Positions 1 through 10,152 of a DNA stretch of 64,000 nucleotides are shown here, in pieces. This DNA is from Rostratula benghalensis. Taxonomy: Eukaryota > Chordata > Aves > Charadriiformes > Rostratulidae. The stretch covers positions 73,543 to 137,542 of the forward strand of contig VXAI01000452.1 in assembly GCA_013399305.1 (NCBI GenBank). The letters run 5' to 3'. The position numbers were made by a program, and so were the translations under genes. The first letter of the stretch is position 1. Each line of letters opens with the position of its first letter. A model generated the notes under the pieces. The model saw nothing but the letters and a program-made list of their open reading frames with translations, ran no database searches and was not told the DNA's origin.

Positions 1-1682
1 ATTTCTAGTGTAAGAGAAATATGCCTAATTCAGAAATGGTAAGAAGGAAAATAAATTAAAACCACGTGTATACATCCAAGGATGAAAAATCTCTTTTGAC
101 ATTTGCTGACCTGAAATGTGTGAAGTAGCAAAAGTTTCAGTGAGGCAGGTGAGTCAGACTTTGAGTCAGGGTAACTGGTCCATAAGAATGAACAGCACTG
201 CAGCACAACCATCTTCAAAGCTGCAGATTTCAGAGACAATTAAAAGCCCCTTCACAAAAAGTTGTTGTGGAAAGAAAATGGCTACAATTACAATGCAAAA
301 GGGTTCCTTGCAGGTGCTCATGATACATAAGTAGGTGTAAAGATATTAATTAGAATCAAAGACATCCACAGACCTCAATTTAAGAAAAAAAAAAATTGTT
401 TAATATGCTGAAGATAGTATTGTAACACTGGGATTTTTCTAGCTAGACTGCATTAATATTGAAGGGCTTATCTTTCTTTCACTATGCTTTTAAAGAGGTT
501 CTATAGTTCTTTCTTCTCTGGAGAGAAGCCAGATTATCTGAGGTTAATCCGTGAGAGACAGGTGCCAAGGTACTTGCCATATACTATGTTGTTCAGATCT
601 CTAGGTTGTTCTTTGCCTCCTAGAAGGCCTATTTTTTTCCATAACTACTGAAGTTCAGGATGGAGTCCTATGTAGTTTAGTGAAATGACTTACTTCTTAT
701 TTACAGCAGCAGTAGATTCCTTCTTTACTTATAATTATGCCTGAGAATAACACCAGCAAAACACCATCAGTCAGCAGTAACAAACACAAACTGTTGTAAC
801 GAAGAATCCTGCCTAATAGTACGAATGTAAACTCAATCATACTGCACAATAGCATAGTAACACTGGGGGTCTCAGACTAGGATAAGGAACTCAGCTTTAC
901 ACAGCTGCAGTATCAGCAATCTACTCCAAAGTAGCACACTGAGTGCCTGACATATGTGTAGGGTCAGAGCCTGGATGTCAGTCCTCTTCCTCTTTGTAGA
1001 CCCTTCATTTATATTCTCTAGAAGGCACTGGGTTCAACTATGAGAACCCATCATTAGGATGAGGGACATGATGACGTTCTTCTAATTCAATATCCTTCCA
1101 TAATAATCAATTACAACATTTTTAATTATGTTCCCGATCTACACATTTTATCCCAATTTGCTTTTATGGTATACTGGGCACATGAAAGGTTATTATTCAT
1201 TAAGGAATTTTCTTTTATCTTCTATAGCAAATTGGTGAATATTCAACCAAAGGTATTCACCCTATGTTGATCATACTTAAAATTTCTTCTGCGTTATGAG
1301 TCCTTATAGCAAACTTCCTTTAATTACAGATATGATACATATCTTTGTGTGTGTATGTATAATTAAATATTTACATACATATATAATTTTGTATAATAGA
1401 CTGTTATCACTAAGATATATAGAACTCAGTTTGGAACAAAATCCCAACAAACTCAAGATTATTTTATTGTTATCAGTCTCCAGCTTCTGATTTTCTGAGC
1501 AAACAGACCCTCTCTTAGAAGGGTCTTATAAAATAAATCTGCAAGAATGTTGAGAGATAGAACAGGTTAAGGAGAGGTGTTTCTTTTTTTTTTTTATTTT
1601 ATTTTGGACTCGTTATCACCCAAGTAAATGCTCCTGAATTTCAGCCCAACTTGGGCTCTGCACCAGGGCTTATGAAACTTAC
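1..1682. other. AT-rich stretch, no supported gene
   Basis: This stretch is AT-rich sequence with short homopolymers. I see no repeat family that I recognise. A weak exon-like segment on the minus strand (111-220, AG acceptor and a CAG/GTCAGC donor) is not phase-compatible with the better exon candidate at 1683-1841, so it is not annotated. A T-rich run occurs near 1590-1610. Confidence 0.5.
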
Positions 1683-1841
1683 AATGCTGGCTTCAGCCAG
1701 GGTTTCTGTCTCCCATTTTTTCCTTGCAGAGCTGTGAAGCTGATCTTCGAGTAGACCTGCAGCTTCTGAGACCTTCAGCCCTTGATACAGCACTTCAGGG
1801 TGACAGGTGCTGGTGTAATCACCTGAGCTTTCTGTCAGAGC
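1683..1841 (-). CDS. candidate internal coding exon, unidentified gene
   Basis: Seen: on the minus strand a GGTTCTTTTCAG acceptor precedes base 1841 and an exact GTAAGT donor follows base 1683. The 159 bases between are exactly 53 codons, open in phase 0 only; the other two frames stop within the first ten codons. The peptide begins ALTESSGDYTSTCHPEVLYQ and ends in a charged, alpha-helix-like stretch (residues about 31-53, rich in E, K, A and L). The segment looks clearly more GC-rich than its flanks. There is no ATG at its start, so it would be an internal exon. Context: it would follow the candidate exon at 7887-8021, which also ends in phase 0. I recognise no protein family. Inference: it is an exon of an unknown minus-strand gene, or of a lncRNA that is open by chance. 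The opposite strand also has an acceptor-like tract here (TTTTTTCCTTGCAG near 1729), which shows that such signals arise by chance. Confidence 0.4.
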
Positions 1842-4800
1842 CTGAAAAGAACCATATGAAATATTTTACAGTCAATGAATTGCAATTTTCTTACTAACAG
1901 CTATTTCATCCCAAATATATCCTATTGCTTCTACTTAGAAAAGGTAAAACAAAATTAAATATTCTGTGACTTTCTTCATTCAGATGTAAAGTAATATTTC
2001 TTCACTAGCTCAAGCAGGGTTAAGATGAAGTGACCCAAGATAACTCTACATCTGAATTAAAGCATCCATACAAAGCTTTCATGCTCTGTAGCTACTAGCG
2101 AGGTGGTTCATGTCTTTTAAGTTCTCCTCAATGTCCTGTGCCTTTTTTATTTTAATGGACTTGTTCCCCTATTACAAACCTCTTAATAAACTGTCAAGAT
2201 TTACCAAGGTACTTAGATATGTGGTTAATTTAAAGAACTTACGTGAGTCCATTTGTCACAATGTCCATTTGTCCTTTACGTTAAGCATATGCTTTCTGAA
2301 TTGTAGTCTGAAAGTAACTCTGTTAACAAAGCATGCTTTTGGGACATCTTACTTCCTAATCCTGCAAGGTGTTAATCACTCTGCTTCTAATCAGCACAAG
2401 AGGATTCTCAGCATTTCTCAAAATTTCTTAGCACCTTGCAGAAACATATCTACCTTCTATCAGTCAGCAAAATCAAAGACTGATTTACATGTGTTTGTCT
2501 GCTTTCACAGTTGAGGCAATTTTGTGCTTACAAATCATTGACCTGGATTCATGTGCCTAAAGTGAATGTGAGCACAAATATTAGCTGTTATCTAATCACC
2601 CAATGAATATTTGCACCTGTTATGTATTATTCATGCAGAAACTCAAGCTCAATTATTTGTATATGCAAAGCTGAATACACAAAAGGACAATTTCTTAAAA
2701 TCTAGGACAAGATGTTAACCTCACTGTATTTTATACAAGTACTGACTTATCAGAATATTGAATATTTATGTCCAGGTAAGACCATATGATTAAAAGTAGT
2801 AGAATGTAGATTAATATAAGATTCTTCACAAAAGAACAGGATAATATTTCTTGCCTGGATTCTAAACATTTTGAATATATTTGGTAAATTTACTCAAATA
2901 AGACAATATATTCTCCATCAGCAGAGGATAAATTTTTATGTTTGCTATGCAAATTACTGTGTTTCAAAATAAGATCTTTAAAATGTCAGTTCAATCTAGG
3001 CGTAAGGAAAAGAGGCAGAAATCTTCATGTAAGTAAAATGGTGAAAAGAAGCAGAAAATGTCCCTGAACTAAGGTAACAAAAATTTCCAAAAGGAAGAAC
3101 ATTTTCTAAGATGAGCTGTGCTCTTGTCTTGTTCCCATTGGTCTACTGGTCTACCTGCTACTGCAAATGGACAGTTGCAACAGTGTGAAATTAGGAAATA
3201 CTTTTCCCATTATATCTTTGATAAGGAGGTATGTCAGAAGAATGCTTATAACCAGATAAGACAAGGGAAAAGAGTTATCTAGGGCCTCACGAGAGTACTT
3301 ATGTTTTGGCAGTTGACAAGGAGAGATCAAGAGAGAGAAAGAGTTGAACAAGTAGGAGTAGTGGAGTTACCAGGAATCCTACACAGCCCTTCCAAAAGGA
3401 AGTTACACTAAGAATAAAAAAAAAACAACCCCTTTGCAAACAGGGATTCTACAACATTTCTTTGGCTGCATAGTTCAATCTCTGATGCCCTGCCTTTTCG
3501 CCCCATTTAGCTCCCTGCTACAAATTAACAGCGAGAATGGTAGTGTAAATGATGTGCTGTAATTTTAGTAGTAAGAATGAATCTGGCTGTTCAATTTCTG
3601 TCAGTGACTAAGTGAAGAACAGTCTCAAGGTAACAACTCACTTTTTAATATTCAGTCTGAAAATAGGGTTTTGACTTCAGACAGGTGATAGGCATATCTG
3701 AGCATACCTGACCCAGAATCACACTTTTCTGTGCTATGAATTTTGTTTTTCTTGAGGCACAGTGAGCAATATAAGCTCTTCTAAAAAAGTAACTTACAGT
3801 GAATCAAACCACAGTTGAATACATGCAAAAGTACTTTGCAAACAAATGACCATCAGTAAAAGTAGTCATTATTTTACATTTTGAACCAGCATAACCTTTA
3901 AAAAATACAATATGAAAAAGAATTTATTTTCTGCATACCCTCCCAAATTGTTGTCCATTTACTGTAAGAATATCCACATACTTCCAGACTTAACAGGAGA
4001 GAAAGAATTTAGCCTGTGATATTTTAAGTTCAGAGAAATCTTTAGGCAGAGCAAAACACCCTAGTAATCAGCAGAGATGGAACAGAAGTACTTCAAAGAA
4101 GTAAATTTGCAATTTTCAGTTTATTTTTTATTTAAGAATATGTCCTGAAAGTCCTTGAATTTTGACAGTCTTGCATCAGCTAGCTGCCTGCAGCATTCCT
4201 CTGGGCCTGCTTTTCAGATACTCTCAGGTTGGGATCTATAATAACACTGCTTCATATCACAAGCACAAACAGCTTTCTTGCATATTTATCTCATTTCTAT
4301 CTTGGAAACTGTATGCATAGCACAATAGCTTTTCAAATATTGAGGGAATAGCCAGTTGTTATGTTATCTCCGTTGCAGCACTCCCTCAAAAAGCAGCACA
4401 AACTTTTTCAGCCTTCGCTTAATATCATATACACTGGTTTCTTACTTTCCATTGCACATATTCAAAGCTAAAATAGCAGTTGAATTAAATATAACTGACC
4501 AAGAAATAAGTTGTTAAATCCTCTAAAAGGCCAAATTTTCAAAGGCAAGGGACTCCGTATTACTGACTATATTGTTATGACCATATGCAGATTTACCAGG
4601 GCAGATTTGATTGAAAACTCACCTCCTGAATCACGAGGCTGGTACATCACATGTTTCTACATAGCACAACATGATTGCATGATTATGCAGTTTTCTTCCT
4701 CCACATGCATTTGTTTTAGAGCTATTTCCATGTGGGAAAGTAATGAAAGATTAGCAAGGAGGACTTTACACACACTCAAGTGACTTGCAGCTGGGGAGTC

Positions 4801-6238
4801 AAAGAACACATATATCACACTAATCATTGTTCAATCTTGTGTGCTTGACAAGTAAAGATGTACTTAGCTGTACTTAACTAACATGGGCCTGTGACCGACT
4901 CAAAGGCACCTGATCAAATATGCTTGATATTCTTGCCCTGCTGTCAGAAATATCAAAGAAAACTACGCTGATACACAGGTGAGAACAGCAAATTTGGACT
5001 TGCTCACTCTCACTAGTGAAAACTCTTTAGCAAAGAGTGAGCTTCACAGTGCCTGTGTTCCCGCTTCTGTGCCTGTGCCTGGGTGCTGCTTTGGAGATCC
5101 TCCAGTTCATGAGTTATTGAGATTAAATTTACTCTGCATTTCATTTGTGGTTTTCCTACCTGTGGCAGCTCACACAGTCTAATTTCAATTATAGTTATAG
5201 GTGTGTAGTATAGAATACAGTATATGTGATGAAAACACCTTTGTTTATTTATGCATTGCGCAGGAGTTCAATTAAGGTGCCCAACACAGGTACCTACTGC
5301 CATTTCAGACAGTAGGATAGACTGCTGTCCCTGCTGGTTTCTAGCGGCTGCTCTTGAAGAGCATGGCCATGTGTATGAGTCTCAAAAATATTGTGTCTGT
5401 CACCTCTATGGAGAAATTAAGATTCCAGGACAGCTTAAATGGCGGTGCTGCCTATGTCTGGACATCTGAATCAAGTTCTTGGTGCCTATTCTCCCCTTAT
5501 AATCAATTAATATCTGATCAACACAATAAAAAGACTATGGAAAACTATTCACTTTGCCTTACAGTAGATATGAATTTGTTTTTCTGGTTAGACTCCATTG
5601 ATCATATCAAATTTAATGTGAGTTTAGACACATGGCTCACATGAAGATACTCGCAATGAGGTAGAGAATTTAAGTGTTTTATTGTGTAAGATAACCCTCA
5701 ACCCCTCAATTTCTGTAAGTTAGGACACACGCTCTTGTTGAGAGCTTGTGTTCTACGTCCTCATGTATAAAGTATGCAGGTATCTAAAATGCGATTCATG
5801 CCCATTGAAGAGGATAATCTACAAATCCATGCATACTTCAATGCCAAGATTTTACTTGCATTTAATTTTAGCATGCATTTCTAGGTCTCTTTTTCTGCTT
5901 ACTCCAAACTGTCACAGTCTGGATACATTTCAGGGCTAAGCTTGATTTATTAAATATTAAAATACACAAAGTTTTGAGAGACTATTTTCCCTGCTACAGG
6001 AGGATAGCTGTCATTATTGGGCAGCAGATTATGAAACCTGTGCTTGTAGAAACACAGCGTGTCAAGCCAGCTAGATCACTGCCCTGGAAAAGAAATGCCT
6101 GTATATTTGAACTTTCCTAAAATTTTGAGGCCATTAATCCCTGATCATTATCTTAATAGGATGAATCTCTGCAAGCAGCTATAAAAGTAATCTAGGTGAC
6201 TGGATAACTAAAGTTTTAGTTATTGGAGGCTGGGTGAG
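1842..6238. other. AT-rich non-coding stretch
   Basis: No gene, RNA or recognisable repeat is supported here. Several chance ORFs occur on the plus strand (for example 2110-2514, and two overlapping frames at 5251-5644). They lack splice or start context, family resemblance and convincing composition. GTAAGT-like motifs near 3790 have no plausible partner acceptor. If the minus-strand exon model is right, this is intron. Confidence 0.5.
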
Positions 6239-7014
6239 TGTGGTGGGTTGGCCCCAGCTGGCAGCCAAGCATCCACACAGCTGCTCATTCACTCCCCCTC
6301 CGAAATTACCGAGGTCAGGAATAAACTTCTTAACACCAATGTAGCATTAATAAGCAGGTATTCTTTATTAAAGCACAGGGTTTTACTTTGCCTATCTATA
6401 CATATTCATCCAGGAACAAGTATACATAGTCATGCTAGACTGGGGCATTTAACTTAATTTAAAACAATTTAATTACTGATTTGGGTATTGGGAAGCATAG
6501 AAGACAAACATTTAAACACTCAGAGAAAACACCTTTTCTCCTCCTTCCCCACCTTGCTATTGCTGCAGAGGGCACCGAGTCCCTTCAGCAGGAAGAGGTA
6601 TGGGGCATGGGGTGAGAGTCAGGGCACAGCAGTGTCTCCTGCCACTCCTTGGTCCTTACTCTGACACTGCTCGTCCCTTCACACTCACTTCCTCCTCTTT
6701 GATATCTCTGGTGTGAGTCCTCCACAGGCTGCAGCCATTCTGCAGGCAATGCCAGCTCCACCACAGAGAACCTTGTATGCTCTCATGTCATGATCCTTTT
6801 GCTTTCAGCGTTTTACTCTGCCTTTTTAAAATATGTTTTCCCAGAGGCAACCCCGGTAGGCTGTGGGGCCCAGCTGTGCCCTCTGGTGGGTCTGTTGGAA
6901 CGGGCTGGAACTAGCTGGAACCAGCTGTATTCAGCATGGGACACCCTGGCCTCTCCTCACAGAGGCCACCCCACAGCTCTTGCTGCTGGCACCTTGCTGT
7001 TTATAACCAACACA
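6239..7014 (-). mobile_element. solo LTR of an avian endogenous retrovirus (ERVL-like), antisense
   Basis: Seen: on the plus strand the element begins TGTGGTGGGTTGGCCCC and ends CCAACACA, so on the minus strand it runs TG...CA. The flanks carry a near-perfect 5-bp duplication, GTGAG (6234-6238) and ATGAG (7015-7019). On the minus strand an AATAAA polyadenylation signal lies at 6364-6369, about 125 bases before the 3' end, as expected of the R/U5 part of an LTR. The GC-rich part (about 6530-7010) includes the motif CTCTCCTCACAGAGGCCACC. From general knowledge, this terminus (a GGTGGGTT-GGCCCC-type end) belongs to a widespread bird ERV LTR group. No gag, pol or env sequence lies beside it, so it is a solo LTR left by recombination. 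The ORF over 6790-7044 is not a gene. Exact family assignment needs a repeat library. Confidence 0.75.
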
Positions 7015-7886
7015 ATGAGATGTATCCCCTCTGAAACAACTTAAGCATTTTCACAGCTGAGTCTGCAGTAAATTGCTCTTTGGAGGGAAAAATGGTCAGT
7101 GGCACTTAATTCCCTGGAGTCCTTGGTCCTGTGAGGCAGTGTGTGGCCCAAAGCTGCTCATCTGCCTACTGCGGAGCAGTCCATCCACACCACAGGCTTA
7201 AATGGTGGCAGTGAAAGCTTTCTTGACAAATCTTGGGACTAAACACATGTGAGCTGCTAACACAATATCCACAAAGATTTATTGCATTCTTCTCTTGGTG
7301 TTCAGCTTCTCCGCTGGCCTTGTTTATGTGATTGGCTTCAATTTTTAAATAAATACAACAAGACTACCCTGCACTGGCTGCAGAACTTTTAGTGAGAAGC
7401 TGAGTGAGAGCTCCCGCTGCGTCACTATGTCTACCTTGGTGGTAACAATTTCAAGGATTTCAACAAACTAGTCAGGTGAACTTGATCCTTTCCTCAACCA
7501 CATTGACAACCCATTATCATGTTTTTCTCATGCATCTTTTCTACTTTGTTCTCAAGGTTTTAAAAACTCTTCAGATTGATGTTAAACTACTTACTTTGTA
7601 ATTTCTTTATGACTGTCTCTGTATGTCTGCTAGCCAGTTTAGCACCATTAAAATATTAATCTGGAACGGTTGTCCTGAAAAATATTAGCTTCTAGGTATG
7701 GTCCATGCTCAAATATTTCCCTTGGTGATGCTTTATGTTGATCTGGGATTTTCGTCTTCCTCTGCAGGTAGGCATATAGTCAGGACATACAGAGCTGCAT
7801 TGACCAGAAGCAGGTACTGGAAAATTAGCACACCCAACAGATGTTAACAGCTGGGAAATTTAGGTAGATACAGGAAGGAAACTTAC
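7015..7886. other. unassigned stretch beside the solo LTR
   Basis: The sequence just right of the LTR (about 7080-7460) has more GC than the surroundings and may hold an old, unrecognised repeat. A short plus-strand open stretch at about 7408-7467, ending at a TGA beside a CAG/GTGAAC donor-like site, is too short to call. Nothing else is supported. Confidence 0.4.
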
Positions 7887-8021
7887 AGTATATAACCTTT
7901 CCCAGTGCTTGCTGCATTCATGAGAGGGGTGACAAGGAGGTTCCACACACATTGCTGCTACTGTCTTGCAGTTAATATAGCAGAACAGCACAGTGGATGT
8001 TTTCTTCTCTTTCTCTGACAG
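7887..8021 (-). CDS. candidate internal coding exon, unidentified gene
   Basis: Seen: on the minus strand a TTTTTTGCCAAG acceptor precedes base 8021 and an exact GTAAGT donor follows base 7887. The 135 bases are exactly 45 codons, open in phase 0 only; the other two frames stop inside. The peptide starts LSEKEKKTSTVLFCYINC and is cysteine- and histidine-rich towards its end (the motif CHPSHEC at about residues 30-36). No zinc-finger spacing that I know fits, so no domain is called. Context: the preceding candidate exon (10025-10152) ends in phase 0 and the following one (1683-1841) begins in phase 0, so the three can be joined without a frame break. The acceptor pyrimidine tract is only moderate. 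I do not recognise the product, and a non-coding transcript cannot be excluded. Confidence 0.35.
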
Positions 8022-10024
8022 CTTGGCAAAAAATGCATGGGAGGCAATTGGGTATCATCACTCATGTATGAAATTTCTTCTGCTAGAAATTACACAGAGT
8101 GGATAGATGGATCATCTACCAACTTTCCCTGCAATTTTCCCTGACAACTACCTGATGAAAAAAACAAATTTTGTGTACTACATATATATGGAAATGGCTT
8201 GAATACCTTGAGTAGTTTTAAAAGTCATAAATATGCCAATACCATTTTAAATTTTGTGAGGCAAAAAATTAGAGTGAACTCCAACAGGTGGAAAGCTAGC
8301 AGATATAAGGGTACTGGACATGCAATTGCAAATATAATGTCAAAAGTCTAAAAACAACATTTAAAATTAAAGGCTTTAATAAATATTTTTAAGAATAATA
8401 CATCAACAATTACAAATTGGACTTTGTTTGGTTTATGGGAATACACATTAGCTTAATGAAATGTATATGAAATTGGAGAAAAAAAATCTTGCCACAAGAG
8501 GAAACTACAACATAATGTTTCAACCTATAAAATGGTGTAAGTGCAAAATTATTCAGCAGTAACAGTTTATTCATTTGATTTTTTTCATTGTAAGATTTAT
8601 TAGATTGCTCACTAACCAGGCACATGTAACTGCGGTTTAAATTTATAAGGCTGCTTTGCTTAACCATGCATACACTAAAATGTATAGGTATATTCTATCC
8701 TCATGCACATATGTAATTGTGGTTACTCAGTTTATCAAGCAAGAAGTGAATCAACAGTGTCACTAGGTTTGTTTTAGGCTGTCACACTCTTCCATTGTTG
8801 CTTTCAGAGTCCAGTGGTTTCTGAGCAAGAGGACAAGAACTTAGACATTCTGAGCACTGAAGCAAAAATTGGTTTTTGTCATTAAAACCAAAACATCATG
8901 AAAAATAGCAATTTGCTTTTAATGGATTTTTATTTTTCCTTTAAACAGGTGTTCACATGCATCAAGATACCTTTAATTTGAGTGGCTTAGGATTTTGCAG
9001 AAGCATAACAAATATATGCAGCTGTTAACAAAGCATAGAACATTTATGTGTTTTCTGATTCTTGACTAGGGCCTGTAAAAAGGGAAGGAATTGTCTTTTT
9101 TTCATAATAACTAAACTTGTTTCATTTCTTTGCAGTGGCATCATAAGTGCTCCATTTCTTTTGCAATTTCAAAGTTGTGGCTCGTATTATGTAGTCTCTT
9201 CACCTGTAGGATTTCAGTACAACTGTAAATATTTTCTGAATTTGCACAAACACTTTTCTGTTCAAAAAGTAGTATTGCAGTTCTCCTTCAGAACTGTTAA
9301 AATATTTATAAAATGACAGAAAAAACCTGAATCCAGGTGCTCACTTGTTTTCAGAATGTAAAGGTCAGCTATAACTATTGATATTTGTTTTTTAAGAACC
9401 CTAAGTCATAGTAAAATAGAAAGAAACAGATGCTATATTTTACTAACAAGACTTGCTACTTCTTTTCTGTAGACACAGACATGGAATGTATTTGCGCAAA
9501 TATGAGAATAGCATAGAAATTATATACACATAATAATTCTGTCCTGTTGCCACTTCTGATGTTCACAGTGTGCTTCAGTGGTTAATAGCTTGATGTGTTA
9601 CCAACAGTTGGTGGGCCCAGCCTTAGCAAAGAGTTGAGAATAACAGCAGCCAGCAAGACAGGAATGTGCTTGTAAGACTGTCCATGAGGGGGAAGCCCAA
9701 ATTGTCTAAGTGGACACTTGGCTTGGTAAAGAGGAAGACAACCATCAGTCCGATTAAAAAGTAACTGGAGAATTAAGAGACATCTCAGGAAATAGTAATC
9801 TAAACAGATATACAAAGGAAACACAAGAATGTGTAGTGGAGAGGAGAAGAGTGGATAAGGACAGCAATGGTGCTGGTATGACCCTGCCAGATGTGGCCCT
9901 ATGTCCTGGACCTGGCAGCGTAGCACTCCCATGGTCCTCTGCCTTCAGCCACTGTCCCCAGCTCTCCCACAGCCATCATGGGGGCATTCAGAGACTTGCA
10001 CCCTGGGAGTGTGGAGCCACTTAC
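8022..10024. other. AT-rich stretch with a GC-richer patch from about 9600
   Basis: 8022-9590 is AT-rich with nothing recognisable. From about 9600 the base composition rises. A minus-strand ORF at 9582-9932 contains an exon-like part (about 9606-9725, donor GTTG/GTAACA), but its phase does not fit between the two neighbouring candidate exons. The patch from about 9840 onward is GC-rich for this window and may be an old repeat that I cannot name. Confidence 0.4.
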
Positions 10025-10152
10025 CTCTGTGTGTGTGGCAGCCAGCACATTAACATCTCCCAGAGCAGGCTGTGTGGGAGGGTGTCCCACACACCCAGAT
10101 GAAGGGGATCTGCACCACTCATGGCCTCTGGGGGTTGCATGTATATGCATCA
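10025..10152 (-). CDS. candidate internal coding exon, unidentified gene
   Basis: Seen: this has the best splice signals of the three candidates. On the minus strand the acceptor has a strong pyrimidine tract (CTTTTTATCTCCACACAG) before base 10152, and the donor is CAGAG/GTAAGTGG after base 10025. The 128 bases are two bases that complete a split codon plus 42 codons, open in one frame only; the other two frames stop early. The peptide begins MHIHATPRGHEWC and ends LAATHTE in phase 0, which matches the phase-0 start of the next candidate exon at 7887-8021. The exon needs an upstream exon ending in phase 1; the candidate at 49307-49488 does so. No family is recognised. Caution: the GC-rich composition extends beyond the exon on its 3' side, so the whole patch could be an old mobile element. 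Confidence 0.38.

Noticed and set aside
111..220. Exon-like minus-strand segment (CTGCAG acceptor, CAG/GTCAGC donor)
   Set aside because: After the candidate exon at 1683-1841 (phase 0), reading would hit TGA at the second codon. The open frame requires a different phase.
2110..2514. 134-codon plus-strand ORF
   Set aside because: It is the longest non-repeat ORF in the left part, but its composition follows the local AT-rich sequence. It has no splice context, no Kozak-like start and no family resemblance.
5251..5644. Two overlapping plus-strand ORFs (72 and 96 codons)
   Set aside because: Two frames open at once over the same AT-moderate sequence, with no splice or family support, points to chance.
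6790..7044. 84-codon plus-strand ORF
   Set aside because: It lies almost wholly within the antisense solo LTR and has no gene features.
9606..9725. Minus-strand open segment with GTTG/GTAACA donor
   Set aside because: It ends in phase 1, so it cannot sit between the phase-0 joins of the 10.1-kb and 8.0-kb candidates. The ORF composition alone is not enough.
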